From positions 1-64,000 of the forward strand of contig JAGOAS010000014.1 of assembly GCA_017983795.1 (NCBI GenBank): a stretch of 64,000 nt of DNA, in the 5' to 3' direction. A program made the position numbers and the translations under genes. The notes below the pieces were generated by a model that worked only from the letters and a program-made list of their open reading frames with translations, was not told the origin of the DNA and did not search any database. The DNA is from Piscinibacter sp. GTDB taxonomy: Bacteria; Pseudomonadota; Gammaproteobacteria; Burkholderiales; Burkholderiaceae_C. This document shows positions 51,707 to 61,409 of the stretch, in pieces (positions within the stretch are counted from its first letter, which is position 1; the number at the start of each line of letters is the position of its first letter).

Positions 51707-52546
51707 TCAGGCGGTTGCGGCTTCGAGCTGCTCGAGCTTGGCGTGGCGGTAGGCCCCCCACAACGCCGCGCCGATGGCGCCGGCATAGATCGAATCGGGG
51801 TGCGAGCGTGCCTGCACGTTGACCTTCTCGTTGACCATCTCCTCCTGGATGGCGGCGAGCAGGCCGGTGTCCAGCGCCAGGCCGCCGGTCAGCAGCGCCA
51901 CGCCACCCTTCACGCCCGTCACCTTGAGCAGCTTGACGATGCGCGAGGCCATCGAGAGGTGGATGCCCTTGAGGATGTCGGGCGTGGCGATGCCGCGGCT
52001 GACCATGTTGATGACGTCGGTCTCGGCCAGCACGGCGCAGATCGAGCTGACCTTCTCCGGATCCTGCGACGACTTCGACAGCGGCCCGATCTCCTCCACC
52101 GCCACGCCCAGGTAGCGCGCGATGTTCTCCAGGAACTGGCCCGAGCCCGAGGCGCACTGGCTGGTCATCTTGTAGCTGAGCACCTTGCCGCGTTCGTCGA
52201 CGCTGATGGCGCGGCCGTTGAGCGCGCCGATGTCGACCACCGCGCGCGCCTCGGGGTCGAGGTAGACGCCGCCGCGCGCGTGCGTGGTCATCGAGTAGAA
52301 GTGGCCGGTGGAGAACTTGACGTTCTCGCCCTCGCCGGTGGTGGCGGTGTAGGCCACGTCGCCGGGCTTCACGCCGGCATCGGCCAGCACGCCTTCGTAG
52401 CCCTCGCGCGCCAGCGTCATGGGGTCGCGGCGGCGGATGCGCTCGCAGCGCTTGGCCAGCCACTCGGGCCGGCCCTCGCCCTCGCTGCGGAACAGCACGC
52501 TCTTGACGGCGCCCGAGCCGATGTCGATGCCGATGGTGTAGGTCAT
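51707..52546 (-). CDS. bcrD: Benzoyl-CoA reductase subunit D (ATPase)
   Basis: 279 residues, ASKHA ATPase of the BadF/BadG/HgdC family: phosphate loop IGIDIGSGAVKSV (residues 4-16), cluster-binding QCASGSGQFLENIAR near 135 and GGLALDTGLLAA near 225. With BcrA it holds a bridging [4Fe-4S] cluster and couples ATP hydrolysis to electron injection into the BcrBC active site. Length agrees with Thauera BcrD (about 282). Twenty-five bases after bcrA. Confidence 0.94.
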   Translation of the reverse strand: MTYTIGIDIGSGAVKSVLFRSEGEGRPEWLAKRCERIRRRDPMTLAREGYEGVLADAGVKPGDVAYTATTGEGENVKFSTGHFYSMTTHARGGVYLDPEARAVVDIGALNGRAISVDERGKVLSYKMTSQCASGSGQFLENIARYLGVAVEEIGPLSKSSQDPEKVSSICAVLAETDVINMVSRGIATPDILKGIHLSMASRIVKLLKVTGVKGGVALLTGGLALDTGLLAAIQEEMVNEKVNVQARSHPDSIYAGAIGAALWGAYRHAKLEQLEAATA

Positions 52547-52571
52547 GGTGATGTTCTCCTGCTCGCTGCGT

Positions 52572-53903
52572 TCAGGCGCGGGCTTCCGCGGTCTTGCCCT
52601 CTTCCACCACCGCGCGCCACGCGAAGGTGGCGCCGCCCAACGCGCCGGTGTAGATGGAATCGGGGTCGATGTTGAGCGTGAGCTTGCCGTAGTTCTCTTC
52701 GACGAGCTCGTTGAGCGCCTTGACCGCGGCCTCGTTCTTGGCCACGCCGCCGGTGAAGGTGAACTCGTTGCGGATGCCGCCCGAGCGCGCCAGGATGGAC
52801 ATGGCGCGCAGGATGATGGCGCGGTGCAGGCCGGCCATGATGTCCTCGCGCTTGTCGCCCAGCGCCAGCCGGTCGCGCAGCTCGGCGCCGGCGAACACCG
52901 TGCAGGTGCTGTTGATGCGGATCGCCTTGGTGCTCTGCATCGCCAGCGGGCCCAGCTCGTGCAGGCCCATGTTCATCTCGTCGGCGATGTAGCCCAGGTA
53001 GCGCCCGCAGCCGGCGGCGCAGCGGTCGTTCATCTGGAAGCTCTCGACGATGCCCGCCGGATCGACCTGGATGGCCTTGGTGTCCTGCCCGCCGATGTCG
53101 AGCACGGTGGCGGTGCCCGGGTACATCACGTGCGCGCCCAGGCCGTGGCAGAGGATCTCGCTGCGGATGTGCTCCTTGCTGAAGGGCAGCCGCGCGCGGC
53201 CGTAGCCGGTGCCGACGACGTAGGTCTCCTCCATGTCCGTGTCGAGCACCTGCTTGATCGGCGCCGCCACCGCATCACGCTTCGATTGCGTCTCGGGCAG
53301 CGCGGCGAAGGTGCGCTCCAGCGCCGACATCAGGTGACGGCGCACCGAGTCGGCGTAGACGCGGTTCTCGACCTCGATGATGGAGCGGTCGAACAGGTTG
53401 AGCAGGTAGTCGTAGCGCATGCCCAGCGACTTGGCCACATCTTCGCCGATGGCCAGGTACTGGCTGCCGGCGATGTCACGGAAGAAGTCGCTCTTGCGCC
53501 GCGCGCCGGGCGCGAACAGCGCCGGCGCCTCGACGGTCAGGCGCTTGAAGACCTCGTCGAGCGCCTCGGCCACCGGGCCGCTGAAGTTGGAGTGCGCCAG
53601 GTTGCGGCGGCAGGTGGCCTCCAGGTCGACGAGCTGCTCGAGGTACTGCTCGGCGCGGAAGTCGCGTTCGAGCTGGCCGATGAAGTTCTCCAGCGAACCG
53701 TTGAGCGCGCCGCTTTGCTGCAGCGCGCCGCGGAACAGGTGGAAGCGGCCGTTGATCAGCGCCTCGGTCTTGGCCACCGCCGCGGCGGTGTCGTAGTTCG
53801 AGCGCGAGTTGGTGATGCCGCGGCCGATGATGTTCTGCTGCTCGTCGATCACCACCGCCTTGGTGGTGGTCGAGCCCAGGTCGATGCCGATGAAGCAACG
53901 CAT
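52572..53903 (-). CDS. bcrA: Benzoyl-CoA reductase subunit A (ATPase)
   Basis: 443 residues: ASKHA phosphate motif [14 protein letters not shown] (residues 4-17), a family-specific insertion about 50-180 absent from BcrD, then [15 protein letters not shown] near 265, [18 protein letters not shown] near 290 with the cluster cysteine, and [18 protein letters not shown] near 390. Forms the ATP-driven electron activator with BcrD. Start at 53903 (MRCFIG) behind AAAGGAACC. Confidence 0.94.
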   Translation of the reverse strand: MRCFIGIDLGSTTTKAVVIDEQQNIIGRGITNSRSNYDTAAAVAKTEALINGRFHLFRGALQQSGALNGSLENFIGQLERDFRAEQYLEQLVDLEATCRRNLAHSNFSGPVAEALDEVFKRLTVEAPALFAPGARRKSDFFRDIAGSQYLAIGEDVAKSLGMRYDYLLNLFDRSIIEVENRVYADSVRRHLMSALERTFAALPETQSKRDAVAAPIKQVLDTDMEETYVVGTGYGRARLPFSKEHIRSEILCHGLGAHVMYPGTATVLDIGGQDTKAIQVDPAGIVESFQMNDRCAAGCGRYLGYIADEMNMGLHELGPLAMQSTKAIRINSTCTVFAGAELRDRLALGDKREDIMAGLHRAIILRAMSILARSGGIRNEFTFTGGVAKNEAAVKALNELVEENYGKLTLNIDPDSIYTGALGGATFAWRAVVEEGKTAEARA

Positions 53904-53932
53904 GTGGTGGTTCCTTTCGCGGTGCGGCCGGC

Positions 53933-55300
53933 TTAGTTGGCGTGGATCGGGATCGCGCGGGCCAGGTTGCCCGGATCCGGATGGCCGTAGGTGCGCTTCT
54001 GCTTGACCATCTGGAAGTAGCTCTCCAGGCGGTTCTTCACGTTGGCGGCCGAGAAGTAGCGCGGGTCCACCAGATCGGTCTCGATGAAGGCGGCCGGCTT
54101 GCCGGTGCGCTTCTCCACCTCGCGCAGGATGAGCAGCTGCCCGGCCGAGAAGCTGTTGCAGCTCTTGATCGAGTTGATCAGCAACCCGTCGGCCTGGTAC
54201 TCGTCGATGTAGCGGCAGATCATGTCCACGCGCGAGGGCAGGTTCAGGTTGGTGTAGCAGCCCAGGCAGTATTCGGCCAGCGATTCGAGCGGGTGGTCGG
54301 GGTCGTGGCGGAAGCCGAAGTCGTACAGGCCGCCGACCTTCGCGTAGGTGGACGACACCACCACCGCGCCCTCGTCGTAGAACATCTTCCAGAAGTCGCG
54401 GAAGCTGGTCCAGTTGGGCGGGCCTTCGACGATCAGGCGGTATTTCTCCTCGCCCATGTCGCCGTCCGGCGTGACCGGCCCCTTGCCCAGGCGCACGCGC
54501 TCCTCGATCTCGGCGCGCAGCGTGGCGTAGTACTGCGTGGCCTCGGGCGTGCCGCGGAAGGCGGTGAAGATGGGGCCGATGTAGTACACCGCGCCGAAGT
54601 AGCCGTCGATCGGGCTGGGCCGGTTCTTGGCCGACTGCAGCACCTTGACCAGATCCTCCTCGGCCTTGACCGACTCGCGCATGTACTGGCGCAGGCGGTC
54701 GATGTCGAACTTGACGCCGGAGATGCGCTCCAGCGTCGGGATCACGGTTTCCTTCAACTGCTTGACCACGTAGTCGCGCATGTTCGGCGCGATGTGGCCC
54801 TCGCCCTGGTAGGGCACGTGCAGCATCACGGTCTCGCAGCCGTACTTGTGGCGGACCAGCTCGAACCACTTCATGAAGGTGAAGCAGCCGGTGTAGCTGA
54901 GCAGCAGGATGTCGGGCCGCGGCATCGGGTCGCCGGTGGGGCCGATCTCGCCGCCCATCATCATGCCCAGGTCGGCCTTCACGTAGGTGCAGACGTCTTC
55001 GCTCTGGCCGTCGCGCTCGGCGTCCATGATCATCTTGCCGCTCTTCTTGCGCATGCCGTTCTGCAGCGCATTGGTCTCCGGCAGGCTGCGCGCGAAGTCG
55101 AAGCACATCAGCAGCTCGTTCAGGTTGCCGGGCACGAAGGTGGCCGACACCTTGCGGTTGTTGGCCCGCGCCGTGGCGAGCTCCATGTAGTTCTTGTTGA
55201 TCAGTTCCTTCTGCAGCCACATCGCGTCTTCCTTCTGGACGTTCTGCGGCTTCTTGGCCGAGCCGGTGGGGCTGGGCATGGCGATGGTCTGGGTGTTCAT
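53933..55300 (-). CDS. bcrB: Benzoyl-CoA reductase subunit B
   Basis: 455 residues of the HgdB/BcrB-BcrC family. Cysteines in [12 protein letters not shown] near residue 132 and [10 protein letters not shown] near 375, with [14 protein letters not shown] near 345, are candidate ligands or active-site residues. Together with BcrC it binds benzoyl-CoA and carries out the two-electron ring reduction to cyclohexa-1,5-diene-1-carboxyl-CoA. The first 25 residues are a poorly conserved extension; a shorter start is possible. Twenty-nine bases before bcrA. Confidence 0.93.
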   Translation of the reverse strand: MNTQTIAMPSPTGSAKKPQNVQKEDAMWLQKELINKNYMELATARANNRKVSATFVPGNLNELLMCFDFARSLPETNALQNGMRKKSGKMIMDAERDGQSEDVCTYVKADLGMMMGGEIGPTGDPMPRPDILLLSYTGCFTFMKWFELVRHKYGCETVMLHVPYQGEGHIAPNMRDYVVKQLKETVIPTLERISGVKFDIDRLRQYMRESVKAEEDLVKVLQSAKNRPSPIDGYFGAVYYIGPIFTAFRGTPEATQYYATLRAEIEERVRLGKGPVTPDGDMGEEKYRLIVEGPPNWTSFRDFWKMFYDEGAVVVSSTYAKVGGLYDFGFRHDPDHPLESLAEYCLGCYTNLNLPSRVDMICRYIDEYQADGLLINSIKSCNSFSAGQLLILREVEKRTGKPAAFIETDLVDPRYFSAANVKNRLESYFQMVKQKRTYGHPDPGNLARAIPIHAN

Positions 55301-55310
55301 GGGGTGCTCC

Positions 55311-56495
55311 TCAGGCGGCGTTCCACAACTTGATCGAGTCGGCGAAGGTGCCGGCCTGCTCGCGCACCGGCGCCATCTGGCCGGTGTTCTCGGCGTACTT
55401 GAAGGCGGTGTGCGGGATGCCGTGCTGCGAGAGCACGTCCTGCAGCATCGGCCGCTCCAGCAGCGCCGGGTCGCAGAACGAGGGCGCGGCGAAGATCACG
55501 CCCTCGGCGCCGCGCGTCTTGACCTGCTTCATCAGGAAGACGCCCTTCTCCTCGCGGGTGGCGTCGTACTTGGCGGCGGTGCTGGCACTGCGGTGCAGGA
55601 AGGCCTTGGAGAGCTCCTCCAGCGGCTTGGCGTTGGCGGGCACCTCGTCGAGCAGCCAGCGCGTGACGAGCAGGAAGTCGTCGTCGACCACGTAGCAGCC
55701 GGCCATCTCGATGGACTTGATCAGCGCCAGCGGCGGCTGCTCGCAGAAGCTGCCGTTGATCACCACGCGGGCGTTGTCGCGCTTGGGCCGGCTCACCTGC
55801 TCGGCGGCGGCCAGGTAGTCGCGCACCAGCTGCGTGTGCTGCTCCACCGGCAGCACCATGCCGGCGCGCAGCAGCAGGTAGACCTCGGAGGTGGGCGCCT
55901 GCCAGGGCTTGGCGGCGCGGTAGGCGTAGAGATCGCGGATGGCCTGGCGGTTCTCGTTGTAGACCGCGATCGAGGCGTTCAGCTCGGCGTCGGTGATCGG
56001 GCTGCCGCGCATCTTGCCCAGGTCGTCGCGGATCTGCTGCATCTCCTGCTGGTAGAACACGCCGCCGACGTTGTCCTGGTAGTTCTGCGGCACGTCGACA
56101 TAGCGCACGTACTTGTCCTTGAACAGCATCTGCCACATGCCCGAGAGGTTGCGGATCACGTCGCAGATGCTCGGGAACAGCATGCCGTCCAGGCAGTCGA
56201 GCCGGCCGGTCAGGCCCAGCTCGATGGTCGAGCGCGGAATGCGGCAGATGTAGCTCTGGTAGTAGGCGTCGCCCTGGATCACTTCGATCTGGTCGCCGCC
56301 GCCGAGGATGCCCACCGGCAGCATGCCGGCGGCGTGGATCAGCTCGCGCGGAACGTAGACCGGCATGTAGCCGATGGCCTTGCGGCCCGGCACGGCGGCT
56401 TTCCATTCCTTGACGGCTTCGAAATTCAGGTCTTCGAACAGCGCTTCGCAGCGCTGCACGATGCGGGTGACTTCGGGCAGGGTGGTGCTCATCAA
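55311..56495 (-). CDS. bcrC: Benzoyl-CoA reductase subunit C
   Basis: 394 residues of the HgdB-like family: KAIGYMPVYVPRELIHAAGM near residue 40 is a hallmark opening, YQSYICRIPRSTIELG near 85, LDCLDGMLFPSICDVIRNL near 105 and FCEQPPLALIKSIEMAGC near 250. Catalytic subunit partner of BcrB; length agrees with the roughly 44-kDa Thauera subunit. Its ATG overlaps the dch stop and bcrB follows after 10 bases. Confidence 0.93.
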   Translation of the reverse strand: MMSTTLPEVTRIVQRCEALFEDLNFEAVKEWKAAVPGRKAIGYMPVYVPRELIHAAGMLPVGILGGGDQIEVIQGDAYYQSYICRIPRSTIELGLTGRLDCLDGMLFPSICDVIRNLSGMWQMLFKDKYVRYVDVPQNYQDNVGGVFYQQEMQQIRDDLGKMRGSPITDAELNASIAVYNENRQAIRDLYAYRAAKPWQAPTSEVYLLLRAGMVLPVEQHTQLVRDYLAAAEQVSRPKRDNARVVINGSFCEQPPLALIKSIEMAGCYVVDDDFLLVTRWLLDEVPANAKPLEELSKAFLHRSASTAAKYDATREEKGVFLMKQVKTRGAEGVIFAAPSFCDPALLERPMLQDVLSQHGIPHTAFKYAENTGQMAPVREQAGTFADSIKLWNAA

Positions 56496-57262
56496 CGGTG
56501 CTCCCAGGTGGGTGAGCGCTTGGCGAGGAAGGCCGCCAGGCCCTCGTTGGCGTCGCGGGTCTTCATCAGGCTTTGCAGGTACAGGCGCTCCACGCGCGCC
56601 AGTTCGTCGCGCAGTGCGGCCAGGCGCGGTGCGCGCGCGGCCTGCATGGCATGCGCCAGCGCCGCGGCGCTGCGCGGTGCGAGGTGCTCGTCGAAATAGG
56701 CCAGCGCGGCGGCGACCGGGTCATCGGCCAGCATCTGCACCAGGCCGATGGCCAGCGCCTGCGCGGCATCGATGCTGCGGCCGCTGCACAGCAGGTCTTC
56801 CGCCGCCACCGCGCTGACGCGCCAGGGCAGCAGGCAGCTGGCCGCGGGCGCGAAGACGCCCAGCTTGATCTCGGGCTGGCCGAATTGCGCGTTCGGCGCC
56901 GCGAAGATCGGCCCGCCGGCCAGCGCGATCTCGAGGCCGCCGCCCAGGCACTGGCCGCGCACGGCCACCAGCACCGGCACGCGGCAGCCGGCCAGCGCCA
57001 GGATCAGCGCATGCAGCGAGGCCAGCATGCCGGCGCAGCGCTCGGCCAGGTGCTCCTCCACGCTGGCGCCGAAGCTGAAGTGCGGGCCCTCGGCGTCGAG
57101 CAGCACGCCACGCAGCGCGGCGTGGCCGGCGTGCGCGTCCAGCGCCGCCTGCAGCGCCTCGATCATCTGCGCGTCGCAGATGTTGGCCTTGGGGCGGTTG
57201 AGCGTCAGGTGCAGCAGGGCACCGTCGCGCTCGAGCGCCACCTTCAGTGGCGACTCAGCCAT
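56492..57262 (-). CDS. dch: Cyclohexa-1,5-diene-1-carbonyl-CoA hydratase
   Basis: 256 residues, crotonase family: LNRPKANICDAQMI near 22, FSFGASVEEHLAE near 62, VRGQCLGGGLEIALAGG near 100 and FGQPEIKLGVFAPAASCLLPWR near 127, matching Dch enzymes that add water to the cyclic diene. Overlaps the oah stop by 8 bases and the bcrC start by 4. Second enzyme of the benzoyl-CoA pathway. Confidence 0.93.
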   Translation of the reverse strand: MAESPLKVALERDGALLHLTLNRPKANICDAQMIEALQAALDAHAGHAALRGVLLDAEGPHFSFGASVEEHLAERCAGMLASLHALILALAGCRVPVLVAVRGQCLGGGLEIALAGGPIFAAPNAQFGQPEIKLGVFAPAASCLLPWRVSAVAAEDLLCSGRSIDAAQALAIGLVQMLADDPVAAALAYFDEHLAPRSAAALAHAMQAARAPRLAALRDELARVERLYLQSLMKTRDANEGLAAFLAKRSPTWEHR

Positions 57263-58361
57263 GCTTCTTCGCCCTGGGCTGGATCTCGTCGTGCAGCGGG
57301 CCGACCCAGCTCTGGCCGGCGGCCAGCTTCTGGCGCAGCAGCACGAAATCGATCTCGCGGTCGTCCTTGGGGCCTTCGTTGAACGCGGTGAAGCCCGAGC
57401 GTGCCTCGGTCATCATGTTCAGCGCCAGCCAGGCGCGCGAGTTTTCCTTGTTGCGGTTCCAGGCGTCGAGCTTGGGCTTGCGCAGCTCCTCGATCGTCTT
57501 GGTGGTGCAGTCGGGGAAGGTCAGCAGCATCTTGGCGCACAGCTCTTCCACCTTGGCGTCGAGCAGCGACAGATCCACCGTGCCCTTCTTCATCAGCGCC
57601 TTGCCTTCTTCCAGCGCGGCGCCGGTCTTGGGCTCGCCGTAGACGTTGCGGCCGAACTCGTCGACCATGCGCTGCGTCTCCACCGTCGGGTTGGCGACGA
57701 ACTTGCCGTCGATCTTGAGCGCCGGCACCACGTCGGTCAGCACACCCATCTGGTAAGCCTTGTGCGCGCTGAAGGGCTCGCACAGCACGCAGGCGGCCAT
57801 GGCGCGCTCTGCGCCCACCACCACCGGCAGGAAGTCGGTGGCGCCGCCGATCGGCGCCGAGCCGTGCTTGGGGCCGGCCTGGCCGAAGCGCGCCAGATCC
57901 TGCGCGACCGAGAAGTCGCAGGCCATGCCGATCTCCTGCCCGCCGCCGATGCGCATGCCGTTGACGCGGCAGATCACCGGCTTGTCGCAGGCGAGGATGG
58001 CGCTGACCATGTCGTTGAACAGGCGCATGTACTGGCGGTATTCCTGCGGCTGGCCGGCGTAGTACTCGGCGTACTCCTTGGTGTTGCCGCCGGTGCAGAA
58101 GGCCTTGTCGCCGGCGCCGGTGAAGACCACGCAGTTGACGGCGCGGTCGTTGCTCGCCGCGCGCATGGCCAGGATCACGCCCTTGACCATGTCGGTGGTG
58201 TAGCTGTTGAACTGGCTCGGGTTGTCCAGCGTGATCCAGGCGTTGAACAGGCCCGGCACCACCTCGCCGTTGGGCCGTTTGGCCGGACGCCGCTCGTAGC
58301 GCACGCCGGCGCGGCTGATGTCGTCGACGATGTCGTGGTTCTTGAATTCGGGGGCGCTCAC
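57255..58361 (-). CDS. oah: 6-Oxocyclohex-1-ene-1-carbonyl-CoA hydrolase
   Basis: 368 residues, a long crotonase-superfamily member as typical for Oah. Diagnostic blocks are FCTGGNTKEYAEYYAGQPQE near 110, VNGMRIGGGQEIGMACDFSV near 152 and HGSAPIGGATDFLPVVVG near 185. It hydrates and opens the ring to give 3-hydroxypimelyl-CoA. Encoded between had and dch, 40 bases after had. Confidence 0.94.
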   Translation of the reverse strand: MSAPEFKNHDIVDDISRAGVRYERRPAKRPNGEVVPGLFNAWITLDNPSQFNSYTTDMVKGVILAMRAASNDRAVNCVVFTGAGDKAFCTGGNTKEYAEYYAGQPQEYRQYMRLFNDMVSAILACDKPVICRVNGMRIGGGQEIGMACDFSVAQDLARFGQAGPKHGSAPIGGATDFLPVVVGAERAMAACVLCEPFSAHKAYQMGVLTDVVPALKIDGKFVANPTVETQRMVDEFGRNVYGEPKTGAALEEGKALMKKGTVDLSLLDAKVEELCAKMLLTFPDCTTKTIEELRKPKLDAWNRNKENSRAWLALNMMTEARSGFTAFNEGPKDDREIDFVLLRQKLAAGQSWVGPLHDEIQPRAKKHG

Positions 58362-58401
58362 GGCGTGTGTCTCCTCGGTGGGGGTTCGGGTCGGTCGGCG
58401 G

Positions 58402-59469
58402 TCAGGGCACCATCACCGCGCGGCGCGTGATCTCGCGCGCATGCACGGCGTGGAAGACCTCGTTGATGCGCTCCAGCGGGTGCGTCTCGACGAAGGGCGC
58501 GAGACGCACCGCGCCGTCGAGCACCAGGTCGAGCGCCGCGGGGTAGTACTCGGGCGGGCAGCCCCAGTTGCCGAGCGCGCGGGCGTCGAAGGCCATCAGG
58601 TTGGACAGGCGCAGCTCGACCTTGTCCATCGTGAAGCCCACCACCGACAGCGTCGCGCCGTGCACCAGCAGGTTGAAGGCGCTGGTCTGGCCGGCGGCGG
58701 TGCCCGAGCACTCGAAGATCTTCCATTCGGTGCTGCGCAGGCCGGCGCTGCGCGCGAAATCGGCCACCGCCTTCTTGAGCGCCTTGGCATCCAGCTCGCG
58801 CGCGTTCAGCGCCAGCGCGGCGCCGCCATCGGCGGTGGCGGCTTCCAGCTTGCGTGCATCGACGTCGATCGCCACCACCTGGGCGCCGGCGGCGCGCGCC
58901 ACCTGCACGCAGTAGCCGCCCACGCCGCCGGCGCCGACCACCACGGCCAGGTCACCGGGCTCGACGCCGGCGCGGCGCACCGCCTGGTAGGGCGTGGTCA
59001 GCGCATCGGCCACGATGGACACCTGGGCCAGCGTCAGCCCGGCCTTGGCCAGGCGCTGCTCGTCGACCGGGCACAGCCCGCGCGCCGGCACCACGATGTG
59101 CGAGCCGAAGCCGCCCTGGATGTCGTTGCCCGGCATCTTCTGGCTGCGGCAGATGGTGGTGAGGCCGCGGCGGCACAGATCGCATTCGCCGCAGGGCAGC
59201 ACTGCCGGCACGATGACGGCGCGGCCCAGCCAGGCCTCGGCGCCGGCACCCGCGGTCACCACGCGGCCGCTGATCTCGTGGCCGAGCGCCAGCGGCAGCG
59301 GCTGGTTGGTGCGCACGCCGTCGTAGTAGTAGCCCAGGTCGGTGTGGCAGACGCCGCAGCCGGCCACCGCCACCACCACCTCGCCGGCGCCGGGATGCGC
59401 CACGAACTCGGCACGCTGCAGCGGCGCCCCGGGGGCAGTGAACATCCAGCGGTGGGCGGCAAGGGTCAT
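58402..59469 (-). CDS. had: 6-Hydroxycyclohex-1-ene-1-carbonyl-CoA dehydrogenase
   Basis: 355 residues, zinc-dependent medium-chain dehydrogenase: catalytic zinc site CGVCHTDLG (about 38) and GHEISG (about 62), structural zinc site [15 protein letters not shown] (about 93-107), NAD fold [20 protein letters not shown] near 180. Oxidises the hydroxyl formed by Dch. First gene of the operon had-oah-dch-bcrCBAD-fdx; AGGAGC precedes the ATG. The promoter region shared with korA contains the palindrome at 59504 and an FNR-like site at 59564. Confidence 0.94.
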   Translation of the reverse strand: MTLAAHRWMFTAPGAPLQRAEFVAHPGAGEVVVAVAGCGVCHTDLGYYYDGVRTNQPLPLALGHEISGRVVTAGAGAEAWLGRAVIVPAVLPCGECDLCRRGLTTICRSQKMPGNDIQGGFGSHIVVPARGLCPVDEQRLAKAGLTLAQVSIVADALTTPYQAVRRAGVEPGDLAVVVGAGGVGGYCVQVARAAGAQVVAIDVDARKLEAATADGGAALALNARELDAKALKKAVADFARSAGLRSTEWKIFECSGTAAGQTSAFNLLVHGATLSVVGFTMDKVELRLSNLMAFDARALGNWGCPPEYYPAALDLVLDGAVRLAPFVETHPLERINEVFHAVHAREITRRAVMVP

Positions 59470-59503
59470 CGAAGCTCCTGGTGATGGCTGCGAAGGTTAT
59501 TTC

Positions 59504-59517
59504 GGTATTGCAGTACT
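59504..59517. promoter_or_regulatory. GGTA-N6-TACT imperfect palindrome, candidate Rrf2 operator (site 5)
   Basis: GGTATTGCAGTACT in the had/korA divergent promoter, one mismatch from GGTA-N6-TACC, 35 bases before the had ATG. Confidence 0.5.
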
Positions 59518-59563
59518 GCTTTACGTGTTTTCCCGAGTTTTGACCCGTCGACACCGGTTGACT

Positions 59564-59577
59564 TTGAGCTGGATCAG
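59564..59577. promoter_or_regulatory. FNR/CRP-type half-conserved site, had/korA intergenic
   Basis: TTGAGCTGGATCAG matches TTGAT-N4-ATCAA at 8 of 10 bases, 53 bases before korA and on the far side of the palindrome relative to had. Confidence 0.4.
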
Positions 59578-59630
59578 ATGTGCAGCGGCACGGCGCGCGT
59601 TCACTGAGCGCCTCGAACAGGAGGAGACAC

Positions 59631-61409
59631 ATGCCCTCGCCCGCCCCTACCCCGCCGGGATCCGCACGCAGCTTCTCGCTGGCCATCGCCGGCAGCGGCG
59701 GCGCCGGCGTGATGACCGCCGGCACGCTGCTGCTCGATGCCGCCGCCCGCGCCGGCCTCTACGGCCTGATGGTGCGCACCAGCGGCCCGCAGATCCGCGG
59801 CGGCGAGGCAGCGGCGCTGCTGCGCCTGGCCACGCGGCCGGTGGCCACGCTGGACGACCGCTTCGACGTGCTGCTGGCCATCGACTGGCAGAACCTCAAC
59901 CGCTTCGGCGACGAGATCCCCATCGCCGAAGGCAGCCTGCTGATCGGCGACAGCGATGCCGGCGAAGCGCCCGACGTCTTCCTGCGCCAGGGCGCGCGGC
60001 TGCATGCCCTGCCCCTGAAGAAGACCGCCAAGGCCGCCGGCGGCGGCTGGGTCAACATGGTGGCGCTGGGCCTGGCCGGCACGCTGGCCGGGCTGCCGGC
60101 CGCGGCGCTGGAAGAGGCCTTGCGCGCGAGCTGGAAGCGTTCGGCCGAGGCGCTGGCCTCCAACCTCGCGGCGCTGCAGCAGGGCATCGCGCTGGCCAAC
60201 GGCCTGCCCGGCGAGCGGCCCGCGCCGCTCGAAGGCACGGCGCTGCCGGGCGGGCGCGCGCGCTGGCTGCTCTCGGGCAACGAGGCGGCGGGCTGCGGCG
60301 CGCTGCGCGGCGGCGTGCGCTTCGTGGCCGCCTACCCGATCACCCCGGCCACCGAGCTGCTCGAGTGGATGGCGCCGGCGCTGACGCGCCTGGGCGGCAG
60401 CCTGCTGCAGGCCGAGGACGAGCTGGCCTCGGTGAACATGATCATCGGCGCCTCCTACGGCGGCGTGCCTTCGCTGACGGCCACCGCCGGCCCGGGCCTG
60501 GCGCTGATGACCGAAGGAATCGGCCTGGCTGTGGCGGCCGAGGTGCCCATCGTCGTCGTCGACGTGATGCGCGGCGGGCCCTCCACCGGCATCCCGGCCA
60601 AGAGCGAGCAGAGCGACCTGTCCTTCGCGGTCGACGGCCTGCACGGCGATGCGCCGCGCCTGGTGCTGGCGCCCAACGGCATCGGCGACTGCCTGGCCAC
60701 CAGCGAGTGGGCGGTGCAGCTGGCCGAGGCGCTGCAATCGCCGGCGCTGCTGCTGTCCGACCAGTTCATGGGCCAGTCGCGCGCGGTGATCGACCAGCCC
60801 ACGCAGGCGCCCGTGCCAGCGCAGCGCCTGGTGGCCGCGGCCCATACCGAGGGCTACCAGCGTTATGCCGACACGCCCTCGGGCGTGTCACCGATGGCGA
60901 TTCCGGGCACGCCGGGCATCACCTACACCGCCGACGGCCTGGAGCACACCGAGCGCGGCATTCCCAGCAGCCAGGCGCGCGACCACGTCAAGCAGCTCGA
61001 CAAGCGGCTGCGCAAGCTGATGCAGCACGACTACGGCGCGCGCTGGGCCGACATCGAAGGCGACGCCGACCTGGCCATCGTCACCTTCGGCTCGACCACC
61101 GCCGCGGTGCGCGAGGCGGTGGAGCGCGCGGCGGCCGCCGGCACGCCGCTGCGCATGGTGTCGATCCGCCTGCTGGCGCCGCTCAAGCCCGAGATCGTGG
61201 CACAGGCGCTGGCCGGCGTGCGCCAGGTGCTGGTGGTCGAGCAGAACCACGGCGGCCAGTTGCTGCGCTACCTGCGCAGCCGCTGCGACCTGCCCGGCCG
61301 CCCCGCCGGCCTGCACCGCCCGGGCCCGCTGCCGCTGCGCCCGGGCGATCTGGCCCGCGCCTTCATCGATTGGGCCGCCGCCCACGCCGCAACCGGAGTC
61401 CCCGCATGA
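59631..61409 (+). CDS. korA: 2-Oxoacid (2-oxoglutarate):ferredoxin oxidoreductase, fused gamma-alpha subunit
   Basis: 592 residues. Residues 15-190 are the gamma domain (AIAGSGGAGVMTAGTLLLDAA, MVRTSGPQIRGGEAAALLR); from about 205 the alpha domain with FVAAYPITPATELLEWM near 235, ASYGGVPSLTATAGPGLALM near 275 and a C-terminal IVTFGSTTAAVREAVERA. This gamma-alpha fusion is the usual KorA form in benzoyl-CoA degraders, where the enzyme oxidises 2-oxoglutarate to regenerate reduced ferredoxin. The start has a strong GGAGGAG site; divergent from had. Confidence 0.9.
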   Translation: MPSPAPTPPGSARSFSLAIAGSGGAGVMTAGTLLLDAAARAGLYGLMVRTSGPQIRGGEAAALLRLATRPVATLDDRFDVLLAIDWQNLNRFGDEIPIAEGSLLIGDSDAGEAPDVFLRQGARLHALPLKKTAKAAGGGWVNMVALGLAGTLAGLPAAALEEALRASWKRSAEALASNLAALQQGIALANGLPGERPAPLEGTALPGGRARWLLSGNEAAGCGALRGGVRFVAAYPITPATELLEWMAPALTRLGGSLLQAEDELASVNMIIGASYGGVPSLTATAGPGLALMTEGIGLAVAAEVPIVVVDVMRGGPSTGIPAKSEQSDLSFAVDGLHGDAPRLVLAPNGIGDCLATSEWAVQLAEALQSPALLLSDQFMGQSRAVIDQPTQAPVPAQRLVAAAHTEGYQRYADTPSGVSPMAIPGTPGITYTADGLEHTERGIPSSQARDHVKQLDKRLRKLMQHDYGARWADIEGDADLAIVTFGSTTAAVREAVERAAAAGTPLRMVSIRLLAPLKPEIVAQALAGVRQVLVVEQNHGGQLLRYLRSRCDLPGRPAGLHRPGPLPLRPGDLARAFIDWAAAHAATGVPA

